Part shown: positions 17,901-27,512 of the stretch, piece by piece | How positions within the stretch are numbered: the first letter of the stretch is position 1 | Layout of the letters: each line of letters begins with the position of its first letter | Assembly (NCBI RefSeq): GCF_000724545.1 | Contig: NZ_JHBV01000032.1 | Location: 124,001 to 188,000 of the forward strand | Source of the DNA: Aureispira sp. CCB-QB1 | GTDB lineage: Bacteria; Bacteroidota; Bacteroidia; Chitinophagales; Saprospiraceae | DNA length: 64,000 nt | Direction of reading: 5' to 3' | The notes under the pieces: generated by a model | The model's input: only the letters and a program-made list of their open reading frames with translations | Told to the model about the DNA's origin: nothing | The model's database searches: none | Program-made: the position numbers and the translations under genes

Positions 17901-20693
17901 ATGTCAACTCGAACTATTTCTTTATTCGTTTTTCTTCTTTTTAGCCAAATACTATTCTCACAAAAAACGCATAGCATTACAGGTGTTTTGCAAGATGAGA
18001 ATGAAGCCCCTTTGGTTGCGGCAACCGTAGTTTTGATGAACAAGATTGATTCTTCTTTTGCTAATTATGGACTGTCTACAGATAATGGAAAATTCAAATT
18101 AACAGGGGAAGCAAACAAAGAGTATCAACTTCAAATTAGCTATGTTGGATATGCTGCTTTTATAAAAGACATAACACTAGACAAAGATTATGACTTAGGA
18201 ACAGTAGTACTAACAGAGGCGACCAATATGCTTGAGGCAGCTCAAATAGAGGCAGAGCATATTCCCATTCGGATGAATGGAGATACACTGGAATTTAACT
18301 CTGCTGCGTTTAATGTAGAAGCACACGATGATGTAGAGAAGCTATTGGAACAAATGCCAGGTGTTGAGATAGAGGAAGATGGAACCGTTAAAATTAATGG
18401 AAAGAAAGTAGAAAAAATCTTGGTGGATGGCAAAGAGTTTTTTGGTGAGGATGTCAAGGCTGCCCTAAAAAACTTACCAGCAGACGCCATCAAAAAGGTA
18501 GAGGTATTTGACAAAAAAACAGACCAAGAAGAACTAACAGACACCGATGATGAGAACGAAAGTAAGACAATTAATTTAACCTTGAAGGAAGACAAAAAGG
18601 TTGGTTATATGGGGAATATTGAGGGGGGATATGGTTATTATCCTGACAATCATTATTATCAAGGCAAATTAGGGATCAATTATTTTAACCCTAAAATGAG
18701 AATTTCTATTATTGGCGCTTCTAATAATGTCAACAAGGCTGGCTTTTCATATCAAGACTTTCAAGGAATGACAGGTGGTTATGATAATTTTATGTCTGGT
18801 TATTCGGGCATGTCGATTGGAAACAGTTGGAACGATCCTGTATTGAGCTTATTATGGGGCAATACTTCTGGAGAAACTCGGGCTATTACAGGTGGTTTTA
18901 ATGTGAACTTTTTCATTTCAGAAAAAACAGAGTTAAGTGCTCATTATATGTATACCAATGCCAATAAGTCGATGTTGACCAAAACATTCCGTCGGTCTAT
19001 TGCTCCCGAAAATTTTTATACCACCAATAGCCAAAATAGTCAGTTTTTGTTAGCACAACGTCATGTTTTTAATACCAAATTTTCTCATAAGTTTGACAGC
19101 ACACAGGAAATTCGTTTGCGTTTAAAAATGAAGTATACTGATTCGGATGAAGACAATGACCGATATTCTGAAACACTGGGAGGAACCGATAGCTTAGAGA
19201 ATGATATTAATCAGAATTCTCGAAAAGATGAAGTGGGAATGGGATTAATTTCTAATCTTCATTATCAAAAAAAATTACCTAAAAAAGGACGTTCTTTGTG
19301 GGCAAATGTAGCAATAGCATTGGCTAATAATGGCGATATCTTTGATAATTTTTCACAAACAAGATTGTATCAAAACCAACAAATAACAACGATAGACACT
19401 TTAAATCAAAATCAAACTTCTGCCAATGATAAGCAAGTGTATGGAGCTGAATTTGCTTATACAGAACCTTTGGGAGAGAAAAATCATTTTGAGTTTAAAC
19501 TAAGAGCTGGGTTTAGTGTAGAAAATAACGACCGCAAGGCATATGATATCAAAGAACAGGTAGAAGTACTTAATAGTGCTTTGACAGATTTGTATCAAAA
19601 AGAGTATAATTTTCAAGCATTCACAACGGATTTTAAACATCAAGGAGAAAAGGTGTCGGTGAAATTATCAGCAGGAATACAACGCAGCGGACTTAAAGGA
19701 ATCTTGGCTTCGAGTGCCACGGTCATCAATCAAACGTACTATTATCCTGTTGGTCATGCGAACTTCAAGTACAAATTTACAAAAAGCAAATCGTTGAATC
19801 TTAATTACCGAACGAATGTACAAGAACCCAATTTAAATCAATTGCAGCCCATGCTGAATAACCAGAACCCACTATCTATTGGTTTGGGAAATCCAAATTT
19901 GATTCCTGAATATAGACACAATGTGTGGTTAAGTTATAACTTATGGGATCAGTTGACATTTACATCTTTATATGTTTCTTTATATGGAAATCTAACACAA
20001 AACGCCATTACTAGTAAACAGACGATTGACGATAACTTTAGAAGAACCTACCAACCTGTCAATTTTGGAACAAGTTCTAACTTTGGATTCCACTTTGGAT
20101 ATAATGGTGAGATTAAAAAGATAATCAAATACAATATACGAGGAGGAGCTGGCTTGGGACAACAGCCAATTTTGCTGAATGAGGAAACTTCAGAACAATT
20201 GAACCACAATTATAATTTGTATGCATCGTTTGGAAATAAAAAGAAAAAAATAGTTGATTTATCTATTTCGGCAAGAGCAAACTTGAATAACTCCTACTAT
20301 TCGCAGAACGATGCACTGAATGTTACGTCGCTCACGCATAGTTATAATGCAAAAGTAAGGGTAACAATTGCCAAGAAATGGCAACTCAAAACGAATTTTG
20401 AATATACTATTTTTGACGACTTGGGCTATGGTGAAAGCTTTGCTATTCCTATTTGGTCGGCAAGTGTTGGCCGTACCTTTTTTAAGGGAGACCAACTCAA
20501 AATTGAGTTGAGTGCAGAGAATATACTCAACGAGGCTTTCAGAATTAATCGCTACAATTGGGGAGCTAATATTACAGAGACTCAAACGAACCTATTGGGA
20601 CGTTATTTTATGCTTTCTGTATCGTATAAGATTAATAAGATGGGAGGAAACCAACCATCACCAGCAGGAGGTGGGTTAATTCTTCTTGAATAA
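17901..20693 (+). CDS. Outer-membrane beta-barrel protein, TonB-receptor-like, paralogue 1
   Basis: A 930-residue protein: signal peptide (1-20), carboxypeptidase-regulatory-like beta-sandwich (about 24-105: SITGVLQDENEAPLVAATV), plug-like region (about 115-230: NGDTLEFNSAAFNVEAHDDV, KILVDGKEFFGED) and a long barrel to the C-terminus with alternating aromatic strands, ending in GRYFMLSVSYKINK and a short Gly/Pro tail. This is the 'outer membrane beta-barrel' branch of TonB-dependent-receptor-like proteins common in Bacteroidota. No TonB box is obvious. The cargo is unknown. It is one of three paralogues within 14 kb, together with a GLPGLI protein and a two-component system; the same group of families often clusters in Bacteroidota. 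Confidence 0.85.
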   Translation: MSTRTISLFVFLLFSQILFSQKTHSITGVLQDENEAPLVAATVVLMNKIDSSFANYGLSTDNGKFKLTGEANKEYQLQISYVGYAAFIKDITLDKDYDLGTVVLTEATNMLEAAQIEAEHIPIRMNGDTLEFNSAAFNVEAHDDVEKLLEQMPGVEIEEDGTVKINGKKVEKILVDGKEFFGEDVKAALKNLPADAIKKVEVFDKKTDQEELTDTDDENESKTINLTLKEDKKVGYMGNIEGGYGYYPDNHYYQGKLGINYFNPKMRISIIGASNNVNKAGFSYQDFQGMTGGYDNFMSGYSGMSIGNSWNDPVLSLLWGNTSGETRAITGGFNVNFFISEKTELSAHYMYTNANKSMLTKTFRRSIAPENFYTTNSQNSQFLLAQRHVFNTKFSHKFDSTQEIRLRLKMKYTDSDEDNDRYSETLGGTDSLENDINQNSRKDEVGMGLISNLHYQKKLPKKGRSLWANVAIALANNGDIFDNFSQTRLYQNQQITTIDTLNQNQTSANDKQVYGAEFAYTEPLGEKNHFEFKLRAGFSVENNDRKAYDIKEQVEVLNSALTDLYQKEYNFQAFTTDFKHQGEKVSVKLSAGIQRSGLKGILASSATVINQTYYYPVGHANFKYKFTKSKSLNLNYRTNVQEPNLNQLQPMLNNQNPLSIGLGNPNLIPEYRHNVWLSYNLWDQLTFTSLYVSLYGNLTQNAITSKQTIDDNFRRTYQPVNFGTSSNFGFHFGYNGEIKKIIKYNIRGGAGLGQQPILLNEETSEQLNHNYNLYASFGNKKKKIVDLSISARANLNNSYYSQNDALNVTSLTHSYNAKVRVTIAKKWQLKTNFEYTIFDDLGYGESFAIPIWSASVGRTFFKGDQLKIELSAENILNEAFRINRYNWGANITETQTNLLGRYFMLSVSYKINKMGGNQPSPAGGGLILLE

Positions 20694-20736
20694 GTACAAA
20701 CCTATCAATAGGCTAGTTGAGTGATCAAATCAGCTT

Positions 20737-20770
20737 TATAGGCAAAAAATAAACGTATTTTTTGCCTATA
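20737..20770 (+). terminator. Terminator hairpin after barrel paralogue 1
   Basis: A perfect 15-bp stem, TATAGGCAAAAAATA / TATTTTTTGCCTATA, with an AACG loop, followed by ATTTTTAG. It separates paralogues 1 and 2 into different transcription units. Confidence 0.8.
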
Positions 20771-20842
20771 ATTTTTAGATGATTGCTGTACTCAAAAAAA
20801 CAATATCAGTTCATAAACAACGCAGTTAACATAAAAAAAACC

Positions 20843-20850
20843 TAAATTTG
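20843..20850 (+). promoter_or_regulatory. Candidate -7 element TAAATTTG before barrel paralogue 2
   Basis: An exact match to the Bacteroidota -7 consensus TAnnTTTG, 61 bases before the ATG. No clear TTG -33 element at the usual spacing was seen, so the call is tentative. Confidence 0.35.
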
Positions 20851-20910
20851 AAGTTTTAAAAAGTTCCGTGCAGCACCCTGTTTAGCACTAGCATTTTATC
20901 TTCCATCTTT

Positions 20911-23610
20911 ATGAGACCATTTATCTTCTGTTTGTTTCTATTTTCTTTTTTTTATCCATCCTTACATGCGCAAAAAACAGCAAGCATAAATGGGAGTGTT
21001 GTGGACGAAGAAGGACAACCTCTGATTGCCGCTACGGTTGTTTTGTTGCATTTGCCCGATTCTAGTTTTTCTTCGTATGGTTTGACCAACGACGCTGGAA
21101 AATTTCAATTATCAGCTAAGAGGGATAGTACGTATTTGTTGCAAATAAGTTATTTGGGGTATCGTGCCTACTCCAAAACATTGTTACTCGCAACAGATAC
21201 TTTGTTAGGAGTTGTGAAAATGGAGGCGGCAAATACTTTGTTGGATGGGGTAGAAGTTACAGCCGAACACCTTCCTGTTCAGATGAAAGGAGATACACTG
21301 TCTTTCAATTCTGCCGCATTTAATGTTCGGACACATGATGATGTAGGAAGCTTATTGAAACAATTGCCAGGCTTAGAGATTGACCCCAATGGAGTGATTA
21401 CCATGAATGGCAAAAAAGTAACCGAAATCCTAGTAGACGGGAAGACTTTTTTTGGTGATAATGCTCAAGCTGCTCTTAAAAACTTATCCGCAGATGCGAT
21501 TAAGAACATCGATATTACCGATACCCAAAAAAATAAACAAGGAGTTGAAACAACAGAGGATGAAAAAACAATTGATCTCAAACTCAAGGAGTCTGCTAAA
21601 ACGGGGTTAATAGGAAATGTTGAATTGGGATATGGCTACACGTTACCGCCAAGGGTTGTGAAAAACTTGCCTGCGGAGTTGGGAAACCATCGATACAAAG
21701 GAGTGGTAAGCCTTAATTATTTCAACCCTAAATTTCGCACAACCCTGTTTGGTAATATTAACAATGTGAATGAATCAGGGCAAATAGATCCCGTGGGTGA
21801 TATGAGGGGGGCTTCTAATAATTTGCGCCCAGGAATTATTCGATCTATAACATCTGGAATGAATATGAATATCTTTGCTTCTGAAAAAACAGAGTTAGGG
21901 TTGACGTATTATTATAATAATAGTTTGACAACCATTGAAAGAAACAGTTATAGAGAATCTGTATTGCCCAACAATGAGTACATAAGAAATAGCATAGAGC
22001 AAAACTTATCCTATCCACAAATGCATTTTTTATTTGCTAGTATCAAGCATCAAATAGATTCTTCTCAGCAAATAAGTTTTCGATGTCGGACAAGATACCA
22101 GATTGGAGGCAACAAAAGATCCATCAATGAGGAAACATTAGGAAGCAATGATTCTTTGGAGAATAGACTTAACCAAGCCTATGTCTCCGAGTCCATGCGT
22201 TTTTCGATTGCTCCTTCTTTAAATTACCAAAAAGAATTTCAGAAAAAAGGTCGAGAATTGGTTGTTAATATAGCCTCTGATTTTACTTTTAATAATAACG
22301 ATTCTGAAAACAATTCCTTAACAGAGTTGTATAATGACAATGGGGTGTTAAAGGTTGTGGATACGTTACAACAAGAACAAATTGGTATGGGGGATAAACA
22401 GAATTACAATGGAAATATAACGTTTCGAGAACCAATTGGAACATCCAATAAGTTGTACTTTAAGCTCTTGGGAGGAATTAAAAACGAACAGAATGATCAA
22501 ACTGCTTATGATATAATGGGGCAGCAACGAATTGAAAATACTGCTTTTTCAGATGCTTATTGGAGGCATTATAATTATCAAGAACTAAATATTACCTTCA
22601 AACGAAAAGTAGAAGCTTATCAGCTAAATATTGGTTTGGGCGTCAAGCGAAGTGCCTTAGAAGGTGTCGTAGCTTCCGCTTCAAGTCCAGTTATTCAAGC
22701 GTTTTATTTCCCAACAGGTAACTTTAGATTTCGGTATTACATCTCCAAAAGCAAAAAAATAACATTGACCTATCGGACTCGTTTTTCTGAGCCTCAGTTG
22801 CAACAACTACAACCGATTATTAACAACCAAAATCCCTTGGTATTGAGAATAGGAAACCCCGATTTGCAACCTGAATATCATCATAATATTCGGATTCGAT
22901 TGGATTGGTGGGAACAATTGACTTTTACCAACTTCTATACCAGTTTAAATTTTAACTTAACACAAAATACAATTATCCAAGCCCAAACATTTGACGAAAA
23001 TCTTAGAGCTATTTATCAACCTATCAATGATGGTCTGACTTATCGAGCAGGGATACATTTTGGTTATAATACTATTTTCAAAAAACTACAAATGAAGGTA
23101 GCTTTGCGAGGAGGAGCAAGTCTAAATCAACGTCCTCTTATGTTGAATGGGATTTTGACGGAGCAACTCAATCACGATTATAATGCAAGCTTAACACTAA
23201 GTAATAAAAAGAAAAAAATTGTAGACATTTTAGCTACCGCCAAACTAGTAGTTGGAAATGCTTTATATGCCAATAATAGTGAATTAAATGTTTCTTATAT
23301 CAATCACAGTTACGCTGCGAAAGTTCGAGTAACGATTGCCAAAAAATGGAACTTGACCAGTAATTTTGAGTATAAGATTTATACCAATACAGGATATGGC
23401 GATGCGATTGCAGTACCTATTTGGACGGCAGGAATCAACCGAACATTTTTGAAAGACAATGTGTTGAAAATTGAGCTGATGGGAGAAAATTTACTTAATG
23501 AAGCTTTGCAAGTAAATCGCTACAATCAAGATGGTGTCATATCCGAACATCAATCGATTCTCCTAGGGCGTTATGTAATGCTGAAAATAAAATACCAAAT
23601 TAAGAATTAG
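20911..23610 (+). CDS. Outer-membrane beta-barrel protein, TonB-receptor-like, paralogue 2
   Basis: An 899-residue paralogue of the proteins at 17901 and 28533, with the same order: signal peptide (about 1-21), carboxypeptidase-regulatory-like domain (about 25-105), plug-like part with MKGDTLSFNSAAFNVRTHDD and EILVDGKTFFGDN, then a barrel ending in GRYVMLKIKYQIKN. It ends directly with the last strand, unlike paralogue 1, which has a Gly/Pro tail. Its last 11 bases overlap the end of the convergent response-regulator gene (stop codons at 23608 and 23600), so neither gene can have an independent terminator between them. Substrate unknown. Confidence 0.85.
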   Translation: MRPFIFCLFLFSFFYPSLHAQKTASINGSVVDEEGQPLIAATVVLLHLPDSSFSSYGLTNDAGKFQLSAKRDSTYLLQISYLGYRAYSKTLLLATDTLLGVVKMEAANTLLDGVEVTAEHLPVQMKGDTLSFNSAAFNVRTHDDVGSLLKQLPGLEIDPNGVITMNGKKVTEILVDGKTFFGDNAQAALKNLSADAIKNIDITDTQKNKQGVETTEDEKTIDLKLKESAKTGLIGNVELGYGYTLPPRVVKNLPAELGNHRYKGVVSLNYFNPKFRTTLFGNINNVNESGQIDPVGDMRGASNNLRPGIIRSITSGMNMNIFASEKTELGLTYYYNNSLTTIERNSYRESVLPNNEYIRNSIEQNLSYPQMHFLFASIKHQIDSSQQISFRCRTRYQIGGNKRSINEETLGSNDSLENRLNQAYVSESMRFSIAPSLNYQKEFQKKGRELVVNIASDFTFNNNDSENNSLTELYNDNGVLKVVDTLQQEQIGMGDKQNYNGNITFREPIGTSNKLYFKLLGGIKNEQNDQTAYDIMGQQRIENTAFSDAYWRHYNYQELNITFKRKVEAYQLNIGLGVKRSALEGVVASASSPVIQAFYFPTGNFRFRYYISKSKKITLTYRTRFSEPQLQQLQPIINNQNPLVLRIGNPDLQPEYHHNIRIRLDWWEQLTFTNFYTSLNFNLTQNTIIQAQTFDENLRAIYQPINDGLTYRAGIHFGYNTIFKKLQMKVALRGGASLNQRPLMLNGILTEQLNHDYNASLTLSNKKKKIVDILATAKLVVGNALYANNSELNVSYINHSYAAKVRVTIAKKWNLTSNFEYKIYTNTGYGDAIAVPIWTAGINRTFLKDNVLKIELMGENLLNEALQVNRYNQDGVISEHQSILLGRYVMLKIKYQIKN

Positions 23611-24310
23611 CTTTTTCTACTAAAAAATGATACCCAACTCCTCGAAGGGTTATAATTTTGATGTGTTTATCTTTCTTCAGATACCCCCGCAGTTTGGTAA
23701 TATAAACATCCAATGTTCGAGAATTAAAAAAAGAGTCATCGCCCCAGACCTGATCCAATATATCTTGGCGGTTAATGGTTTGATTGATATTGTGGGCAAA
23801 TAACTTGAGCAATTCTACCTCCTTGTGTGATAACGAAATGTTTTCGCCATCAAGGTGTTGCATACTATACTTGTGGGTAAAAAAAGTGAAATCACCAATG
23901 CGGATTTCATAGTTGTTGGTTGCCTCAGTTGCTGTTTTTTTAGAGGTTAATAATAAAAGATTTTCAATTCGAACAATCAACTCCTCGATACTACAAGGCT
24001 TTCGGATATAGTCATTGGCTCCAATTTTAAAGCCTTTCAAAACGTCATCTGTTTGGTCTTTGGCTGTAAGATACAAGATTGGAATGGTTGGATTGGCTGC
24101 TTTGATCATTTGTCCAATCTCAAATCCATCCTTATTCGGTAGCATTATATCTAAGACGCAAATGTCTGGTTCAAAGGCAAGAAATTCTTCTTCGGCAAAG
24201 CGACCATCTCGAACCAAGCAAACCTCATAGCCACGACTTTCTAAACTTTCTTTGATGATTTTAGATAAAAAAATCTCATCTTCCACATAAAAGATTTTTA
24301 TTGCGCTCAT
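23600..24310 (-). CDS. OmpR-family response regulator
   Basis: A 236-residue protein: receiver domain (1-120) with acidic pocket YVEDE (Asp11), phosphoacceptor Asp54 in CVLDIMLP, the LTAK Thr and the IRKP Lys; then a winged-helix DNA-binding domain (about 135-232) with ELLKLFAHNINQTINRQDIL and the ITLRGVGYHF wing. OmpR-type regulators bind tandem direct repeats of about 10-11 bp. Two such arrays with the same TTAACC units occur near this operon (25868 and 27458) and are the obvious candidate targets. It overlaps the upstream kinase gene by 4 bases (ATGA), so translational coupling is expected. Confidence 0.93.
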   Translation of the reverse strand: MSAIKIFYVEDEIFLSKIIKESLESRGYEVCLVRDGRFAEEEFLAFEPDICVLDIMLPNKDGFEIGQMIKAANPTIPILYLTAKDQTDDVLKGFKIGANDYIRKPCSIEELIVRIENLLLLTSKKTATEATNNYEIRIGDFTFFTHKYSMQHLDGENISLSHKEVELLKLFAHNINQTINRQDILDQVWGDDSFFNSRTLDVYITKLRGYLKKDKHIKIITLRGVGYHFLVEKANS

Positions 24311-25827
24311 GTTGTTGAATATTTAGGAAGTGAAATAGTGAATTGACTGCCTTCGCCTTCTTGGCTCCGAACCGTAACCGTTCCGTGATGTTGTTGTATG
24401 ATATTAGAAACATAATTCAGCCCCAAACCATATCCTTTGACATTGTGTTGATTCCCTTTGGGAACTCTAAAAAACTTGTCAAAAATTTGATTCAAGTATG
24501 CCTCAGGAATTCCAATACCATTATCACTAACAACAATATTAGTTTGAGTTGGCGTATTAAAAACCTCTATTTGAATTTGGGACGGACGAGCAGCTTTGTA
24601 TTTTAACGCATTGTCAATCAAGTTGTAAATAACATTGGTTAAATGAATTTTGTCTGCACGTACCAATAAATTTGCTTCTTGAAATGAAATTTCTAACTGC
24701 GCATTTTCTTGCTCTAATTGTAGTTGCAACGAATTAGAAATTGTTTGCAACAATGGTGCAATTGGAAAAACTTCGTAGTTGATTTTTAGAGCATCTTGTT
24801 CAAACAAGGAAGTTTTTAAAACTTTTTCTACTAAAATGGATAATCGATTGAGCTCATTTTTAGAAATGGTCAAGTATTCTTTTGTTCGTTCGGGATTGTC
24901 TAGACCATTAAAACTTTCGAGGGCTTCTAATGCTGCCGATACTGTGAAAATAGGTGTTCTTAACTCGTGGGTAATATTGCTAATTAAGTCATTCTTAATG
25001 GTAACCAATCTATTTTGTTCCTTTAAGCTGTTTAGCATGTAGTAAAAAGAAGCGGTGATGACAGTTAATAGCAGCAGGCTCATGAAAATTTCCAACCACA
25101 TTTTTTTTAAGAGAAAAAAAGCAGCATAATCGAGTTCCAGTCTATATTTTCCTCCTGTTGCTGTTTCTGTAAAAAAGCGATCGTTCATCATGTCTTGGGT
25201 ATTAATAGAATCTTCAAGGGCATGAATTTGATAACGTATAGGCAATTGAGCAAGTTTTAATTCTTGTTCTAATTTAGAACTAACGAGATTGGTGTCTAGA
25301 GAGAATACTTCCAAAAATTGCAACTGACTAGATGAAATGTTCTCAAAGAATGAATCGGAACTTTCAGAAACAAAGTCTATGTCTGTACTAATGGTAATTT
25401 GCGTATTTTGAGAGTCAATAGAATAAAAGCTGCTATCCTCTTGCTCGAATGTGATTTCGACATCTTGATGTTCTTGCTTACTTTTGAAAATAAATTGCTT
25501 AGCACCTGTCTTTTTTTCAATGGTTTTGAACTCATGAGGAACGCTATCTCCAAATGTTCGCTTAATGATGGATTGGATGTGTTCTTGTTTGTCTGTAAAA
25601 CTACTAGAATCTGTTACTTCAGAGATGGTTGCAAAAATTAGTTTGGAAAAACTCTTTTCCTCGATGCCTTTGATTGATTTTAGCCACAAAAAACTCACTT
25701 CAGTTTCCAATTCTTCTTGTTTATCTTGATAGATGTTTTGTAGCCAAACGCCTAAAAATGCAATCAAAAAAAGAAGGCTAATACTGAAGAAAATAGTCGA
25801 TTTTCTATATTGTTTCTCAAAATTCAT
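24307..25827 (-). CDS. Sensor histidine kinase
   Basis: A 506-residue membrane kinase: TM1 at about 12-30, a periplasmic sensor region of about 210 residues (no recognised fold), TM2 at about 240-263, then the phosphoacceptor His287 in SNITHELRTP, N box NLIDNALKY, G1 DNGIGIP and G2 GYGLGL. It phosphorylates the OmpR-type regulator encoded directly downstream with a 4-base overlap. A four-unit 10-bp direct repeat starts 41 bases before the start codon and suggests autoregulation. The signal is unknown; the large periplasmic domain and the neighbouring envelope proteins point to an envelope or substrate signal. Confidence 0.92.
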   Translation of the reverse strand: MNFEKQYRKSTIFFSISLLFLIAFLGVWLQNIYQDKQEELETEVSFLWLKSIKGIEEKSFSKLIFATISEVTDSSSFTDKQEHIQSIIKRTFGDSVPHEFKTIEKKTGAKQFIFKSKQEHQDVEITFEQEDSSFYSIDSQNTQITISTDIDFVSESSDSFFENISSSQLQFLEVFSLDTNLVSSKLEQELKLAQLPIRYQIHALEDSINTQDMMNDRFFTETATGGKYRLELDYAAFFLLKKMWLEIFMSLLLLTVITASFYYMLNSLKEQNRLVTIKNDLISNITHELRTPIFTVSAALEALESFNGLDNPERTKEYLTISKNELNRLSILVEKVLKTSLFEQDALKINYEVFPIAPLLQTISNSLQLQLEQENAQLEISFQEANLLVRADKIHLTNVIYNLIDNALKYKAARPSQIQIEVFNTPTQTNIVVSDNGIGIPEAYLNQIFDKFFRVPKGNQHNVKGYGLGLNYVSNIIQQHHGTVTVRSQEGEGSQFTISLPKYSTT

Positions 25828-25867
25828 ACAACAAGATACATAAGATATTAATGCCGTGTCGAATTTG

Positions 25868-25907
25868 TTAACCTTATTTAACCTTACTCAACTTGACTTA
25901 ACGTTCG
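25868..25907. promoter_or_regulatory. Four-unit 10-bp direct repeat (candidate response-regulator site 1)
   Basis: Units on the plus strand: TTAACCTTAT, TTAACCTTAC, TCAACTTGAC, TTAACGTTCG. The array lies between the kinase start (25827) and the stop of the preceding gene (25898) and matches the array at 27458 unit by unit. The spacing suits an OmpR-family dimer or tetramer array. A TATCTTG sequence between this array and the kinase start may be the -7 element. Binding is inferred, not shown. Confidence 0.6.
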
Positions 25908-27271
25908 AGAATGTAGCGATTTTGTTGGCTATTGTAAACAAAGGTATGTTTTTCTTGCCCAGAAGTTTGTATCAGTTCTTTAACACCATCATTGTCTACA
26001 TCTTCAAAATGAATGGTATATTCTAATCCGATAGGCGTGCCATTATTAGGGCTTGGAGTAGGAGGCTGATTGGTACAAGAGGTATAGCGATTTTTATGGC
26101 TATAAATTAATTGCCCAACTTTAGATTGAAAAGAGAGAATGCGGTACGTTTTGGTACAACCATTTTTTTCAGGCTGTATTTGCTCATCTATAATTTCGTC
26201 TATACCATCTCCATTGACATCGACAATATGTTGTGCAGAAAAATGCTCAGAAACGTATAAAATGCCTGCTATTTTCCATGCCAGACCATCACAAACGATT
26301 TTAATTGCTTTTCGCCTGACTGGACTTTGGTTATGGTGTTGAAATGTATTGGTATAAAAGAGATAATCAATTTGATCTTTATTAGAAAAATTAGCTTTAT
26401 AGACCCCTTCAATATCAAAGTATTGTTTAGCATTTTTGTTGATGTGTTGATGTGCAAGACGAACGGCTGGATGCCGAATATCAATGACATTGTTCTCAAA
26501 AGCCAATGCATTGCAAGAGGCTTGTATCGGTTCTATAAACTGTTTGCTTCCTTGATGGTAAAATAGTTGAATGGAAGAACTGTCAATGCTTGCTTGTTGA
26601 ATGACTGTTTCTTGAGAATGCCCTCCTTGAAATTTTTTTACAAACCGTTTCTCTATGATGTAAGGTTCTGTCGGGTGTTCTATTAAATTTAATTGATAAC
26701 GGATAAACGGTAAACCCATAGATTGTTGATAAAGACTCCAATCAATATCTTGACAATGATGTTGTTCACTTTTTTGATACAAAACATCAAGGTGATCTTG
26801 TTGAAAGGAGGCAATAGCACAGCCATCAATACATTGTTGATTAACATAAGAAAAACTATAGACCAATTCCAATAGACCATCTCCAGTAACGTCTATAAAA
26901 TTTCTTTCAGATAGATGAATACCAGGAGGGAGGTTGTCTTGTCCAACAATTTGCCACTGTGACTGTTGGCAAACCAATTTAAAGATTTGACGTTTGGTCG
27001 TTGTTCCTTTGGTTGTTTGTTCTTTTAGCCACAAAACACAATCCATTTGTTCCTTTTGAGAAAAAGCTCCTGTTATTACTCCTCCAATTTGAAGCCCTTG
27101 ATGTTGTGTCGTGGAAATAATTTCTTGAAGCAACAGCCCCAACTCTTGTTCAGAAGGAGGAGTACAAGAACGCTGAGGAACCTGTCCCTGACTTAGCAAA
27201 ATATTAGGAAAGTAGCTAAGAACAGTTGTTAAAAAGAAATAAAAAATAAATCGATAGAGACTTAATTTCAT
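25898..27271 (-). CDS. Secreted protein with two homologous halves and DxNxDG motifs
   Basis: A 457-residue protein from the ATG at 27271 (a start 18 bases earlier adds only MINFFY). Signal peptide about 1-28. Two repeated halves of ~200 residues each run KEQMDCVLWL...IFKLVCQQSQWQIVG...FIDVTGDGLLELVYSF and KDQIDYLFYT...IKIVCDGLAWKIAG...IVDVNGDGIDEI. A third acidic loop, DVDNDGVKEL, lies near the C-terminus. These calcium-type loops are like FG-GAP/VCBS proteins, but the overall family is not recognised. It is 70 bases upstream of the sensor kinase on the same strand and may be co-transcribed, so it could be an accessory ligand-binding protein of the system; that is inference. Confidence 0.6.
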   Translation of the reverse strand: MKLSLYRFIFYFFLTTVLSYFPNILLSQGQVPQRSCTPPSEQELGLLLQEIISTTQHQGLQIGGVITGAFSQKEQMDCVLWLKEQTTKGTTTKRQIFKLVCQQSQWQIVGQDNLPPGIHLSERNFIDVTGDGLLELVYSFSYVNQQCIDGCAIASFQQDHLDVLYQKSEQHHCQDIDWSLYQQSMGLPFIRYQLNLIEHPTEPYIIEKRFVKKFQGGHSQETVIQQASIDSSSIQLFYHQGSKQFIEPIQASCNALAFENNVIDIRHPAVRLAHQHINKNAKQYFDIEGVYKANFSNKDQIDYLFYTNTFQHHNQSPVRRKAIKIVCDGLAWKIAGILYVSEHFSAQHIVDVNGDGIDEIIDEQIQPEKNGCTKTYRILSFQSKVGQLIYSHKNRYTSCTNQPPTPSPNNGTPIGLEYTIHFEDVDNDGVKELIQTSGQEKHTFVYNSQQNRYILER

Positions 27272-27457
27272 GTAAAAAAAGTTAATCATAAAGTTTACCT
27301 GTGACCAATAAACTACCTGTTTTTTAGTAGACTATCACCTAAGATACAAAGTATGTATTGAAAATAGTGCCAAGCCGTCTAAACTTGTTTTCATTTTTTA
27401 GTTCTCTGAAAAAATTTGCAAAAAATAAAGGTCTATAGTATCCCTAAAAATGCTGTT

Positions 27458-27497
27458 TTAACCTTAATTAACTTTATTCAACACCCCTTAACTTTTC
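27458..27497. promoter_or_regulatory. Four-unit 10-bp direct repeat (candidate response-regulator site 2)
   Basis: Units: TTAACCTTAA, TTAACTTTAT, TCAACACCCC, TTAACTTTTC. Same unit order as at 25868, including the odd third unit beginning TCAAC. It ends 7 bases before the TACCTTTG element, so it covers where a -33 box would be, the usual place for an activator. Confidence 0.65.
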
Positions 27498-27504
27498 TTC
27501 CCTC

Positions 27505-27512
27505 TACCTTTG
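27505..27512 (+). promoter_or_regulatory. Candidate -7 element TACCTTTG of the GLPGLI/barrel operon
   Basis: An exact TAnnTTTG match, with no TTG -33 box at the normal distance; the TTAACC repeats occupy that place. This arrangement fits an activator-dependent promoter. Confidence 0.5.
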
